Shown here one piece after another: positions 18,071-26,203 of a stretch of 53,726 bases of DNA. A program made the position numbers and the translations under genes. The stretch's first letter is position 1, and every line of letters starts with the position of its first letter. This DNA is from Clostridia bacterium (GTDB lineage: Bacteria; Bacillota; Clostridia; Oscillospirales; Acutalibacteraceae), in the NCBI GenBank assembly GCA_017436225.1, contig JAFSDM010000011.1:1-53726 (forward strand), written 5' to 3'. The notes below the pieces were generated by a model that saw only the letters and a program-made list of their open reading frames with translations, ran no database searches and was not told the origin of the DNA.

Positions 18071-18784
18071 TTAAATTGCCTTTTCAATAGCTCTTTTCAG
18101 TTTGTCTATAATCCTTTTTTCAAGCCTTGAGATATAGGACTGTGAAATTCCAAGGCAGTCGGCAATCTGCTTTTGGGTGTATTCCTCATATCCAAACATT
18201 CCAAAGCGCATTTCCATTATTTGCCGTTCTCTGGGTGGTAAAGAGCTAACAAGATTTTTAAGTATATCGTGCTCGTTTTGAGTTTCTATCCCTCGGGATA
18301 TTTCATCCCCCTCGGTGCCAAGTATGTCGGATAAAAGAAGTTCGTTTCCATCCCAATCTACATTAAGGGGTTCATCAAGCGAAACCTCTGCCTTTAGATT
18401 GCTTGTTTTTCTAAGGTACATTAAAATTTCATTTTCAATACATCGTGATGCATAGGTAGCAAGCTTTATACCCTTTTCGGGGCGAAAGGTTCCAACCGCC
18501 TTTATAAGACCAATGGTGCCGATGGATATTAAATCCTCAAGTCCCGCACTGCTAACCTCAAACTTTTTTGCTATATAAACCACAAGCCGCAGATTATGGG
18601 TAATAAGCTCGCTTTTTACCTCTTCGGGCGACTCATCAATTCTGCTAAGCAGTTCATCTTCCTCGCTTGCGGTAAATGGGGGAGGTAGTATGTCGGGTCC
18701 GTTTATGTAATGCCCCGTTGAAAAACAGCGTAGCTTTAAAAGTGTGTTTTGTATGAGTTTTTTGGCGAAAATAATTATATTCAT
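18071..18784 (-). CDS. sigE: Sporulation sigma factor E (pro-sigma-E)
   Basis: Mother-cell-specific sigma factor of early sporulation, 237 aa. An N-terminal hydrophobic, basic pro-sequence ([18 protein letters not shown]) precedes region 2 ([50 protein letters not shown]) and region 4 ([40 protein letters not shown]). The pro-sequence is normally removed by SpoIIGA, whose gene is immediately upstream (32 bp), the standard spoIIG arrangement. RBS GAAAGGA. This gene marks the organism as a member of the endospore-forming lineage. Confidence 0.95.
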   Translation of the reverse strand: MNIIIFAKKLIQNTLLKLRCFSTGHYINGPDILPPPFTASEEDELLSRIDESPEEVKSELITHNLRLVVYIAKKFEVSSAGLEDLISIGTIGLIKAVGTFRPEKGIKLATYASRCIENEILMYLRKTSNLKAEVSLDEPLNVDWDGNELLLSDILGTEGDEISRGIETQNEHDILKNLVSSLPPRERQIMEMRFGMFGYEEYTQKQIADCLGISQSYISRLEKRIIDKLKRAIEKAI

Positions 18785-18816
18785 AATCTATTATCCTTTC
18801 AAAAATGCTTAGTTTA

Positions 18817-19656
18817 TCACTCTGCAAGGGTAGTGGGACTTATAATCCCTTTGTAGTCATCGTTTAGCGGCTCATTGCTTATGGCAACCAAAACGTTGGG
18901 TATTGTTCGGTTTTTATCATTGCTTATTAGTTCTACCCTGTCGGGAGTAAAGGCGGGTAAAAGTCCGTGTCCGCCTATAACCGAGTAGGGAATAAGTCTA
19001 AATCCGTTTGGCGCATCTGTGCTACCCATAGTCATAGCTGATGGAATTTTTTCGGTAAGGTGTAAAGCTACTCTTTTTTCAATAATTATTACGTCTTTAT
19101 CGGTTAAAACATCGGTAAGGGAGTGCCCCGTATCCACCAAGGCGGTAATTTTAATGGTTTTGTTTTGGTAGGTTATTTTTAGCTCACACCGTCTGCCGCT
19201 AAAAGCCTGTCTAGCCGAAAAAAAGCGTATAAGTGAAAGTGCAAGGTAGCTAATAAGCGTGGCAACTATTAAAACGGGCGGTGAAATATCAAGGTAAACA
19301 ACACCGTTGTTTATGGTAAGCTGTTGCGGTTTAAATACCGCCCAAATTCCCATCATGGCACCTGCATATAAAAACGAAGTTGCAAAAAATACTCCTATCC
19401 TTCTTGCAAAGCTTTTAAAGCCGGTAAACCCAAAAGCCAAAAGAACTATAAGCGCCGAAACAATAAGTCTGAACGCTGTTTCTGTGAATATGTTTGTAGG
19501 CGGTAAAAATATGTAAAGCGAAAAGCCCGCACCAACAAGCGATGCCAAAATAACTCTGCCAAAACGGCATTGTTCTTTGCAAAGCAGACAGGTAAACTTC
19601 AAAATAAAAAAGTTTACGAATAAATTAAGCACAATAAGCACATCAGCATAAACCAC
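18817..19656 (-). CDS. spoIIGA: SpoIIGA, sigma-E-processing aspartic protease
   Basis: Membrane protease that converts pro-sigma-E to active form in response to forespore signalling. The N-terminal half holds five hydrophobic helices; the C-terminal half carries the aspartic-protease motif VDTGHSLTD with catalytic Asp and a later IPYSVIGGHG segment. The frame is open back to TTG 19674, but this overlaps the GGGGGGATGGG ribosome-binding region; GTG at 19656 gives a start MVYADVLIVLNLFVNF that aligns with known SpoIIGA N-termini and a 9-nt spacing. Length 279 aa, normal. Transcribed with sigE. Confidence 0.9.
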   Translation of the reverse strand: MVYADVLIVLNLFVNFFILKFTCLLCKEQCRFGRVILASLVGAGFSLYIFLPPTNIFTETAFRLIVSALIVLLAFGFTGFKSFARRIGVFFATSFLYAGAMMGIWAVFKPQQLTINNGVVYLDISPPVLIVATLISYLALSLIRFFSARQAFSGRRCELKITYQNKTIKITALVDTGHSLTDVLTDKDVIIIEKRVALHLTEKIPSAMTMGSTDAPNGFRLIPYSVIGGHGLLPAFTPDRVELISNDKNRTIPNVLVAISNEPLNDDYKGIISPTTLAE

Positions 19657-19695
19657 CAAAACCCATCCCCCCAAACGCTCTGAGATAATGTAATT

Positions 19696-19730
19696 ATTAT
19701 AATGTTTCGCGTATGAAAAAAAGGTCGAAA
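19696..19730 (-). promoter_or_regulatory. Candidate Spo0A-dependent promoter of spoIIGA-sigE
   Basis: On the minus strand a TATAAT (19701-19696) is preceded about 21 bp upstream by TTTCGACC (19730-19723), close to the Spo0A box TTCGACA in its reverse orientation. In Bacillus the spoIIG promoter likewise has a 0A box near -35 at more than the usual spacing. A single imperfect box; tentative. Confidence 0.4.
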
Positions 19731-19757
19731 CAGGTAGTGTATAAAAATTTTTGTTAC

Positions 19758-19786
19758 TTGAAACAAGAAGAATAATATGGTATTAT
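19758..19786 (+). promoter_or_regulatory. Promoter of the methyltransferase pair
   Basis: TTGAAA (19758-19763), 17 bp, TATTAT (19781-19786), divergent from the spoIIGA promoter. Confidence 0.7.
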
Positions 19787-19822
19787 CTTATAGTAATAAA
19801 AATTTATTTTTGGGGAAACAAA

Positions 19823-21184
19823 ATGAAGAAAAACGATGATATTATTTTAGAAATAACTGCTCTTTCGGGGCAGGGTGTGGGCATAGGCAGATATGAAGGT
19901 ATGGCGGTGTTTGTAGAGGGTACCGCAGTTGGAGATACCGTAAAGGCTCATATTATAAAGGTTAAAAGTAAATATTCCGTTGGCAAACTTTTGGAGATTA
20001 TAACCCCATCTGAAAGCCGAAAGGAAGTAGATTGCCCCGCTTTTTCAAAATGCGGCGGATGCGCCTTCCGCCATATTAAGTATAGCGAAGAGCTTAATAT
20101 TAAAAAACAGGGCGTTTATGATGCAATGAAAAGAATAGGCTCTATTGATTTAAAACCTTTAGATATTACGCCTTCCCCAAGCGTTACCGAATACAGAAAT
20201 AAAGCTCAGTACCCCATCTCAGTGGATGAAAACGGAATTTTTTACGGCTTTTACGCCAAACATTCCCATAGAGTAGTTAAAAGCGAGTGTTGTTTGCTTC
20301 AGCCCCCGATTTTTGAAAAAACAATGAAGCTTATTAAGCAGTGGGCAGACCAAAATAAAATAACCGCCTACGATGAAGTAAGCGGTAAGGGAATTTTAAG
20401 GCACGTTCTTTTAAGGTATGGTGAAAAATCGGGCGAGCTTATGGTAGTTGTGGTGGTAAATTCTAACACCCTGCCTTTTGCCGAGTCGCTAGAAACTATT
20501 TTAAAAGGTGAGCTTGGCGAAGCTCTTGCAAGTCTTCAGTATAATATAAATAAGGAAGATACCAACGTTATTTTAGGTGAAAAAACCGTTTTGGTTTACG
20601 GAAATGATTACATAACCGATGAAATTTGCGGTGTTAGCTTTAAAATTTCTGCCGCTTCATTTTATCAGGTGAACCGTGCCGCCGCCGAGCTGCTTTATAA
20701 AAAAGCCGCTGCCTTTATTGAAGATGATGATAAAATTATTATGGACTTATTTTGCGGTATTGGCACTATTGGCCTTAGCATTTTGAATTTGTGCGGCAGA
20801 GAAAACCGTAGCCTTATAGGTGTGGAAATCGTGCCATCGGCTATAGAAAATGCAAAACAAAATGCACTGATTGGCGGTTTTCAAAACACCGAGTTTATTT
20901 TGGGTGATGCCACTTTAGGCGCAGAGCAGTTAAGGGGCAGAAATATTACCCCCGATGTTGTAATTGTAGACCCGCCACGCAAGGGCTGTGATGAAAAACT
21001 GCTTGAAATTATAGCAGATGACTTTGCCCCAAAAAAACTTATCTATATTTCCTGTGACCCCGCAACACTAGCTAGAGATAGCAAAATTTTAAGCGAAAAT
21101 GGTTATAAACTACAACAATATTCGCCTGTTGACCTATTTCCGAGTACGGCACACGTGGAAACGGTTGCACTATTTTTAAGATAG
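19823..21184 (+). CDS. rlmD: TrmA-family RNA (uracil-5-)-methyltransferase with TRAM domain (RlmD-like)
   Basis: SAM-dependent enzyme making 5-methyluridine in RNA, by homology U1939 (and possibly U747) of 23S rRNA. Residues 1-60 form the RNA-binding TRAM domain (ILEITALSGQGVGIGRYEG); CPAFSKCGGC plus ECCLL supply the 4Fe-4S ligands; the Rossmann SAM site is MDLFCGIGTIGLSI; catalytic motifs are DPPRKGCDE and YISCDPATLARD with the nucleophilic Cys. The frame is open from 19751, but GGGG at 19812 and the TRAM start support ATG 19823 (453 aa). A paralogue follows 37 bp downstream. Which of the two modifies which uridine cannot be told from sequence. Confidence 0.9.
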   Translation: MKKNDDIILEITALSGQGVGIGRYEGMAVFVEGTAVGDTVKAHIIKVKSKYSVGKLLEIITPSESRKEVDCPAFSKCGGCAFRHIKYSEELNIKKQGVYDAMKRIGSIDLKPLDITPSPSVTEYRNKAQYPISVDENGIFYGFYAKHSHRVVKSECCLLQPPIFEKTMKLIKQWADQNKITAYDEVSGKGILRHVLLRYGEKSGELMVVVVVNSNTLPFAESLETILKGELGEALASLQYNINKEDTNVILGEKTVLVYGNDYITDEICGVSFKISAASFYQVNRAAAELLYKKAAAFIEDDDKIIMDLFCGIGTIGLSILNLCGRENRSLIGVEIVPSAIENAKQNALIGGFQNTEFILGDATLGAEQLRGRNITPDVVIVDPPRKGCDEKLLEIIADDFAPKKLIYISCDPATLARDSKILSENGYKLQQYSPVDLFPSTAHVETVALFLR

Positions 21185-21221
21185 AAAAAAGTATCATTCA
21201 AAACGAAAGGTGGGGTGAAAA

Positions 21222-22445
21222 GTGAACGAGCTTAAATGCCCTTATCGCAAAAAATGCGGTGGATGTCAACTGCAAAATCTTTCTTACGAAAGGCAGCTTA
21301 GCTTTAAGCAGGTTAAGGTAATTAAACTGCTTGGTAAATACTGCCACGTGGATGAGATAATAGGTATGGAAAATCCCTATCACTATCGCAATAAGGTTCA
21401 GGCGGCTTTTAGTGAAAAAAGGGGCGAGATAATATCAGGCGTTTATCAGTCGTCTACCAAAACCGTCACCGCGGTGGAGTCCTGCTTAATCCAAGATAAA
21501 ATCGCCGATGAAATTATTTTAAGCATAAGAAAACTTCTGAAAAGCTTCAAACTACGCCCCTATAATTCAGATACGAATAAAGGCTTTTTGCGCCACGTGC
21601 TTGTTAAGCGAAGTTTTGTAACAAATCAAATAATGGTAGTGCTTGTTACCGCTACCGAGGAATTTAAAGCTAAAGAAAAATTTGTAAATGCTCTGCTGAA
21701 CCGCCACCCCAAAATCACAACGGTGGTGCAAAATGTAAATGCCGATTATAACGGCTTAATGCTTGGTGAAAAAAATAAGGTTTTGTTTGGCGATGGCTAT
21801 ATTGAAGATATTTTGTGTGGCTTGCGGTTCAGAATATCCCCAAAGGCGTTTTACCAAATTAATCCCACTCAAACCGAAGTGCTTTATAATAAAGCGCTTG
21901 AATTTGCAAGGCTTAACGGTAAGCAAACGGTGCTTGATGCATACTGCGGAACGGGCACAATCGGTATAATTGCGGCACAAAAGGCAAAAAGCGTGGTTGG
22001 GGTTGAAATAAATGCTGATGCGGTAAAGGACGCTCTTATAAACGCCGAGCTTAACGGCATAAACAACATAGATTTTTATGAAGCCGATGCGGGCGATTAT
22101 ATGGTGGAAGCCGCCACTATGGGAGAAAAGTTTGATTTAGTTATTATGGATCCACCGCGCGCGGGCGCATCTTTAGAATTTTTAAGGTCGCTTGTAAAGC
22201 TCTCTCCCAAAAAGGTTGTCTACGTTTCTTGCAACCCAAAAACCTTGGCTAGAGATTTATCATTTTTAACCCGTAAGGGCTATAAAGTGCAAAAAATTCA
22301 ACCTGTGGATATGTTTCCCCACACCGAGCATGTTGAGACGGTAGTTTTATTAAGTCGGCAAAAGGTAGATGAACATATCTACTTTGATGTGAATGTGGGG
22401 GACCTACCCAGAAATAAAAAATGCTATGAGCAAAATCGCTCATAG
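21222..22445 (+). CDS. Second TrmA-family RNA methyltransferase, without TRAM domain
   Basis: Paralogue of the preceding gene (407 aa) that starts directly at the iron-sulfur motif (CPYRKKCGGC) and so lacks the TRAM RNA-binding domain. Other motifs are intact: SAM site LDAYCGTGTIGIIAAQ, DPPRAGASLE and YVSCNPKTLARD. Start is GTG 21222 after GAAAGGTGGGG. The last 25 residues after VETVVLLSRQ look unlike the family, and the stop lies inside a terminator hairpin (22417-22452). A separate remnant of a methyltransferase 3' end lies about 800 bp downstream (23228-23332), suggesting the original 3' end was displaced by an insertion. Confidence 0.85.
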   Translation: MNELKCPYRKKCGGCQLQNLSYERQLSFKQVKVIKLLGKYCHVDEIIGMENPYHYRNKVQAAFSEKRGEIISGVYQSSTKTVTAVESCLIQDKIADEIILSIRKLLKSFKLRPYNSDTNKGFLRHVLVKRSFVTNQIMVVLVTATEEFKAKEKFVNALLNRHPKITTVVQNVNADYNGLMLGEKNKVLFGDGYIEDILCGLRFRISPKAFYQINPTQTEVLYNKALEFARLNGKQTVLDAYCGTGTIGIIAAQKAKSVVGVEINADAVKDALINAELNGINNIDFYEADAGDYMVEAATMGEKFDLVIMDPPRAGASLEFLRSLVKLSPKKVVYVSCNPKTLARDLSFLTRKGYKVQKIQPVDMFPHTEHVETVVLLSRQKVDEHIYFDVNVGDLPRNKKCYEQNRS

Positions 22446-22454
22446 CATTTTTAT
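22417..22454 (+). terminator. Terminator overlapping the methyltransferase stop codon
   Basis: 15-bp stem AAAAATGCTATGAGC/GCTCATAGCATTTTT, 6-nt loop. The ORF stop (22443-22445) lies in its right arm. The arm sequence resembles that of the palindrome at 23159-23194. Confidence 0.85.
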
Positions 22455-22492
22455 CTGTTCGAGTAAATTGGAATTTGTATAATAGGTGAAGT

Positions 22493-23065
22493 TTATTTAA
22501 GCATTTCAGCTTTCTCCCACGATTTTGGGAAATACTTTTTCATAAATGCTTGTTTTTGTTCGTTTCCAGCATAAAATTTTGCATTGATGATTCCCTTAGC
22601 CATAAAGTCAATTAATTCATTTTGTCTCTCTGCTGATTGTTCGTTATACCGAAGAACTACAAATTTACCCTCTGCTTCATATTTTAATAGCTCCTCATAC
22701 ACGTCGGGAATATATATCGTTTTTGCCACTGTAGCATCCATTGTACAGTAGAACATATTTGCTCTATTCTCTACTGCTTTAATATCCGCACTATCCGAAA
22801 TGCAATACAAATATCCAGAAACTCCTTGATAAAAGTATTTTAACTGGTCTGGAAACTGCTCTTCATAATATGCAGTATCATTTTTAGTCCATCCCGTCAC
22901 ATGCTTGGAACTACAGCCATTATGTTCTTCATCCCATAAATAAAGGAGAGCATAGGGAATATTGTCAGTCAAGTAGACAACTTTTTCTCCTGTATTATGG
23001 AGAAGAGAACGAGCTTCAAGCTGTGTAATCCCTGATGTGCAAGTACCATGATAATAGTTTATCAA
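22493..23065 (-). CDS. Orphan protein of unknown function, possibly ADP-ribosyltransferase-like fold
   Basis: 190-aa soluble protein without signal peptide or membrane helix. I do not recognise a named family with certainty. The N-terminus YYHGTCTSGITQLEARS followed by GEKVVYLTDNIPYALLYLWD resembles the H-G-T...Y-L-T pattern at the start of ADP-ribosyltransferase-fold and DUF3990-like proteins, but a full R-S-E or H-Y-E catalytic set is not obvious. The end is Lys/Phe/Tyr-rich (KQAFMKKYFPKSWEKAEM). Its codon use looks looser than that of neighbours (more ATA/AGA-type codons). It is the only gene between two related palindromes and lies between a methyltransferase and the remnant of its 3' end, so it probably arrived by insertion. 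RBS GGAGGTGAG upstream. Confidence 0.6.
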   Translation of the reverse strand: MINYYHGTCTSGITQLEARSLLHNTGEKVVYLTDNIPYALLYLWDEEHNGCSSKHVTGWTKNDTAYYEEQFPDQLKYFYQGVSGYLYCISDSADIKAVENRANMFYCTMDATVAKTIYIPDVYEELLKYEAEGKFVVLRYNEQSAERQNELIDFMAKGIINAKFYAGNEQKQAFMKKYFPKSWEKAEMLK

Positions 23066-23158
23066 TATACTCTCACCTCCAAATTCTTATTTATCAAATA
23101 AATTATACCATAAATATGTGGGATCTTCAACACGTGCAGAATAGTTTGCCAAAAAGTC

Positions 23159-23194
23159 AAAAACGATATGAGGAAATTTCCTCATATCGTTTTT
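23159..23194. terminator. Perfect 36-bp palindrome
   Basis: AAAAACGATATGAGGAAA followed by its exact reverse complement. It has the A-run/T-run shape of a bidirectional terminator and would insulate the orphan gene's promoter region. Its arms share 12 of 15 bases with those of the hairpin at 22417-22452 at the other end of the same segment. Confidence 0.75.
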
Positions 23195-23227
23195 ACCATT
23201 CAAGAACATCATCGGCGATGCTGTCGC

Positions 23228-23332
23228 TATGGAAGAAAAATCCGACCTGTGGATATGTTTCCGTCAACGTATGTTAGCAATTCCATTGCTACGACCCACG
23301 TTGAAACGGTAGTTTTATTAAATAAGTTTTGA
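23228..23332 (+). pseudogene. Detached 3' end of a TrmA-family methyltransferase
   Basis: Reading from TAT 23228 to the TGA at 23330-23332 gives 34 residues: a segment equivalent to the C-terminal KIQPVDMFPHTEHVETVVLL of the upstream enzyme (here KIRPVDMFPST...THVETVVLLNKF). At the DNA level CCTGTGGATATGTTTCC and ACGGTAGTTTTATTAA are identical to 22303-22319 and to the matching tail. There is no start codon or upstream homology. An extra 24 bp, containing the inverted repeat TAGCAA/TTGCTA, interrupts the homology. A terminator follows, probably the original one for the methyltransferase gene. Confidence 0.75.
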
Positions 23333-23347
23333 TTTAAGCGAAAATAG

Positions 23348-23382
23348 AAAGAGTGTGCAGTTATTTTCTGTGCACTCTTTTA
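23348..23382 (+). terminator. Terminator after the methyltransferase remnant
   Basis: AAAGAGTGTGCAG/CTGTGCACTCTTT stem (8 bp, two G-U pairs, 3 bp), loop TTATTTT, followed by TACTTTTT. Confidence 0.75.
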
Positions 23383-23464
23383 CTTTTTAAGCCTTTTGGC
23401 AGGATTTTGCTAACCGTATTATATTACGCCACCCTGCATATAAATTAAGGGTGGGAGGGATTTT

Positions 23465-24958
23465 ATGAATTTGTTTGAAGCTATAACCGAATGGTTTTGC
23501 AATAATATTGTATGGGGTACGCCAATGGTGGTTTTTATTTTTGGCGCTGGTATTTTTTTAAGCTATAAGCTGGATTTTTTACAAATAACTCACTTGCCCC
23601 TTATCTTCAAAAATACGGTAGCCACTCTTTTTAAAAAAGGGGATAAAAATAAATCCGAAAAAGGCATATCACAGCTCGGTGTAATATCTACAGCCCTTGC
23701 CGCTACTATTGGTACGGGCAATATTGCGGGGGTTGCCACCGCTATTGCGATCGGCGGAGCAGGGGCAATTTTTTGGATGTGGGTTTCGGCAATTTTTTCA
23801 ATGGCAACCGCATATTCTGAAAATCTTTTAGGTGTTTATTACAGGCAGAAAAACGAAAGGCACGAATTTGTGGGGGGTGCAATGTACTATATTAAAAACG
23901 GTCTGAAGGGCAGACGGTTTTTGGGCGTGTTAGCTGTGCCCCTTGCTTTTTTGTTTGCTTGTTTTTGCCTTTTTTCATCTCTTGGAATGGGTAATATGAT
24001 TCAGGTTAATACCGTAGCCGAGCTTTTTAAAAATAAAGTTTTAGGTATTTCTCTGCCGCCAATTATTACGGCAGTTATTTTAAGTGGGTTTGTTGGCTTT
24101 GCTATTTTTGGCGGAGCAAAAAGAATTTGCAAAATCACCGAAAAGCTAGTGCCCTTTATGGCGTTTATTTATGTTTTTGGCTCACTGCTTGTTATTGCGG
24201 TTAATTTTAAAAATTTACATAATGCGGTAATTAGTGTTTTTAAAGGCGCTTTTGGGGTAGGCGCATTGCTTGGCGGTTTTTCGGGCTACGGCGTAAAAAT
24301 TGCTCTTAATACGGGACTTAAAAGAGGTATATTTTCAAACGAAGCGGGACTTGGCTCAGCCACCCTTATCGGCGCCTGCTCAGAAGTAAAAGAGCCTGCC
24401 GTTCAGGGTATGTGGGGCGTTTTTACGGTGTTTTTTGATACTATTATCGGTTGCACACTAACCGCCTTTGCAATACTTACTTCGGGTGTTCAAGCAAGTG
24501 AAAATAATATGGGACTTTTGCTTGTAACCGAATCCTTTTCAAAGTCGTTAGGCAGCGGCGCGGGGGAGCTTGTTTCGGTTTTAACCTTACTTTTTGCGCT
24601 TTCAACCGTTATAGGCTGGTCTTTTTACGGAATAAAGGCGGCGGAATATCTGCTTGGCGAAAGGCTTATTTGGATTTATAAAATTTTATTTACTCTTGCG
24701 GTTTTTCCCGGTGCGCTTTTAAATCTTAAAACGGTCTGGACCCTTGCCGATATTTTCAACGGACTTATGGCGGTACCAAATCTTATAGGTGTTTTAGCGC
24801 TTACTAAACAGGTTGTAAGCGTTACAAATAATTATAAGGAGCGAGTTTTAAAAAATAAAGATTACATACCGCCCATGATTAGTGCGCCCCTGAAAAACGA
24901 AAAACAAAAAACAAAAAACGCCTTCTGCCAAAGCAAAAAGCGTTTTAAAAGATTTTAA
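23465..24958 (+). CDS. Sodium:alanine (glycine) symporter, AGCS family
   Basis: Na+-coupled uptake of alanine or glycine; 497 aa with about eleven hydrophobic helices. Family signatures: the start FGAGIFLSYKLDFLQI, ISTALAATIGTGNIAGVATAI with the substrate-binding glycines, and GVKIALNTGLKRGIFSNEAGLGSA. The start ATG follows a purine-rich GGGTGGGAGGG. The last 20 residues (NEKQKTKNAFCQSKKRFKRF) are basic and coincide with a terminator-like hairpin, and the stop lies one base from the stop of the convergent phosphofructokinase gene. Confidence 0.93.
   Translation: MNLFEAITEWFCNNIVWGTPMVVFIFGAGIFLSYKLDFLQITHLPLIFKNTVATLFKKGDKNKSEKGISQLGVISTALAATIGTGNIAGVATAIAIGGAGAIFWMWVSAIFSMATAYSENLLGVYYRQKNERHEFVGGAMYYIKNGLKGRRFLGVLAVPLAFLFACFCLFSSLGMGNMIQVNTVAELFKNKVLGISLPPIITAVILSGFVGFAIFGGAKRICKITEKLVPFMAFIYVFGSLLVIAVNFKNLHNAVISVFKGAFGVGALLGGFSGYGVKIALNTGLKRGIFSNEAGLGSATLIGACSEVKEPAVQGMWGVFTVFFDTIIGCTLTAFAILTSGVQASENNMGLLLVTESFSKSLGSGAGELVSVLTLLFALSTVIGWSFYGIKAAEYLLGERLIWIYKILFTLAVFPGALLNLKTVWTLADIFNGLMAVPNLIGVLALTKQVVSVTNNYKERVLKNKDYIPPMISAPLKNEKQKTKNAFCQSKKRFKRF
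24915..24946. terminator. Terminator inside the end of the symporter gene
   Basis: AAAACGC/GCGTTTT with additional inner CTT/AAG pairing, A/T-rich on both flanks. Seen from the minus strand it is followed by a long T-rich run, so it probably terminates the phosphofructokinase transcript while encoding the last residues of the symporter. Confidence 0.5.
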
Positions 24959-24959
24959 A

Positions 24960-26177
24960 CTATTTTAAAATGTTACCGATTTTAAAGTGAACGGGCAAAC
25001 CGTTATTGGTTTTAATGGTTGGCTCACCTTTAATAAGGGGTAGGAAGTAGGCAAGAGCCTCATCCTTAACGTTGTTTTGCTCATCGTTTATCCACTCGCT
25101 TGGGAAGAAACGCTCGTTATTTGCAACCTTATCGGCATCAACCGAAACAATTTTGATGGTGTAAGGTGTATCTAAAACGCGGCGGAATGCCATCATTTTA
25201 CCTGTTTCACCACTAAGAGCAGCCTTAACTGCGGCAGAGCCGATTTCCATTGCTTCGTTAATATCGGTAAGGGATGCTAAGTGTGAAGAACAACGCTGCA
25301 TAACGTTAAGCTCTATTGAGCGGCACTTAACCTTAAGCTCATCGGAAATAATTTTTTCAAGCTGTTTGCCAATTCCCGAAAGGGCAACGTGACCAAAGCC
25401 GTCTGCCTGATGAACTTCTGCCTGTTCGGGCTTTGCCAAGGTTATACCTTCTGAGATTGCAACTATAACAGAGTTATGCTCTTTAAGCTGATTTTCAACA
25501 TCCTTTAAAAAGCCTTCAACGGTGAAGGGACATTCGGGAAGATATATAAGGTGGGGTGCCGATTCGCCGTTAGCGTGAAGCAAGCAGGATGATGCCGCAA
25601 GCCAACCTGCGTGGCGACCCATAATCTCTACAACTGTAACAGATTTGAGGTCATAAACCAAACTGTCTCTTGTAATTTCCTGCAAGGTGGTAGCAAGATA
25701 TTTTGCAGCCGAGCCAAAGCCTGGGGTGTGGTCGGTTTCGCAAAGGTCGTTATCAATAGTTTTCGGAACGCCTATAACCTTAATATCTTTATTAATGCTT
25801 TTAAAATATTTTGAAAGCTTATTAACGGTATCCATAGAATCGTTACCGCCAATGTAGAAAAAGGCTTTAATGTCGTTATTTTCAAAACATTCGGTAATAG
25901 TTTTGTAAACCTCGGGGTTTTGGCTTTCTTCGGGGAGCTTGTAGCGACAAGAGCCTAAAGCGGTTGAGGGGGTTTGTGCCAATAAATCCATATCCTCGTT
26001 AGTTACAAGAACAGATTTTAAATCCACCAAATTACCTTTAATAACACCTTCAATACCGTTTACAGAACCGTAAATTTTTTCAATTTCTGAAACCCTTAAG
26101 GCTTCCTTAAAAACTCCTAAAAGAGATGCGTTTATGGCAACGGTTGGACCGCCCGACTGCGCAACTGCAATATTCAT
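24960..26177 (-). CDS. pfp: Pyrophosphate-type 6-phosphofructokinase
   Basis: Phosphorylates fructose-6-phosphate in glycolysis; predicted to use PPi. 405 aa. The N-terminal phosphate loop is AQSGGPTVAIN; the catalytic region is VPKTIDNDLCETDHTPGFGSAA; the phosphoryl-donor motif is FYIGGNDSMDT, where ATP-dependent enzymes have GGDGS. The bulkier residues at this place mark the PPi-dependent clade. MGRHAGWLAASSCL binds the sugar phosphate. The gene lies 26 bp after the PyrE-like gene on the same strand, so the two are probably co-transcribed; RBS GAAAGGA. Donor specificity is inferred from the motif. Confidence 0.9.
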   Translation of the reverse strand: MNIAVAQSGGPTVAINASLLGVFKEALRVSEIEKIYGSVNGIEGVIKGNLVDLKSVLVTNEDMDLLAQTPSTALGSCRYKLPEESQNPEVYKTITECFENNDIKAFFYIGGNDSMDTVNKLSKYFKSINKDIKVIGVPKTIDNDLCETDHTPGFGSAAKYLATTLQEITRDSLVYDLKSVTVVEIMGRHAGWLAASSCLLHANGESAPHLIYLPECPFTVEGFLKDVENQLKEHNSVIVAISEGITLAKPEQAEVHQADGFGHVALSGIGKQLEKIISDELKVKCRSIELNVMQRCSSHLASLTDINEAMEIGSAAVKAALSGETGKMMAFRRVLDTPYTIKIVSVDADKVANNERFFPSEWINDEQNNVKDEALAYFLPLIKGEPTIKTNNGLPVHFKIGNILK

Positions 26178-26203
26178 ACTGTTATTCCTTTCAAAAATAA
26201 ATT

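Noticed and set aside
23035-23277. 80-codon plus-strand frame upstream of the methyltransferase remnant
   Set aside because: Crosses the palindrome and reads the remnant out of its natural frame; no RBS.
22446-23464. Classical insertion sequence
   Set aside because: No transposase gene or IS-type terminal repeats and no clear target duplication; only related palindromes and a gene remnant are seen.
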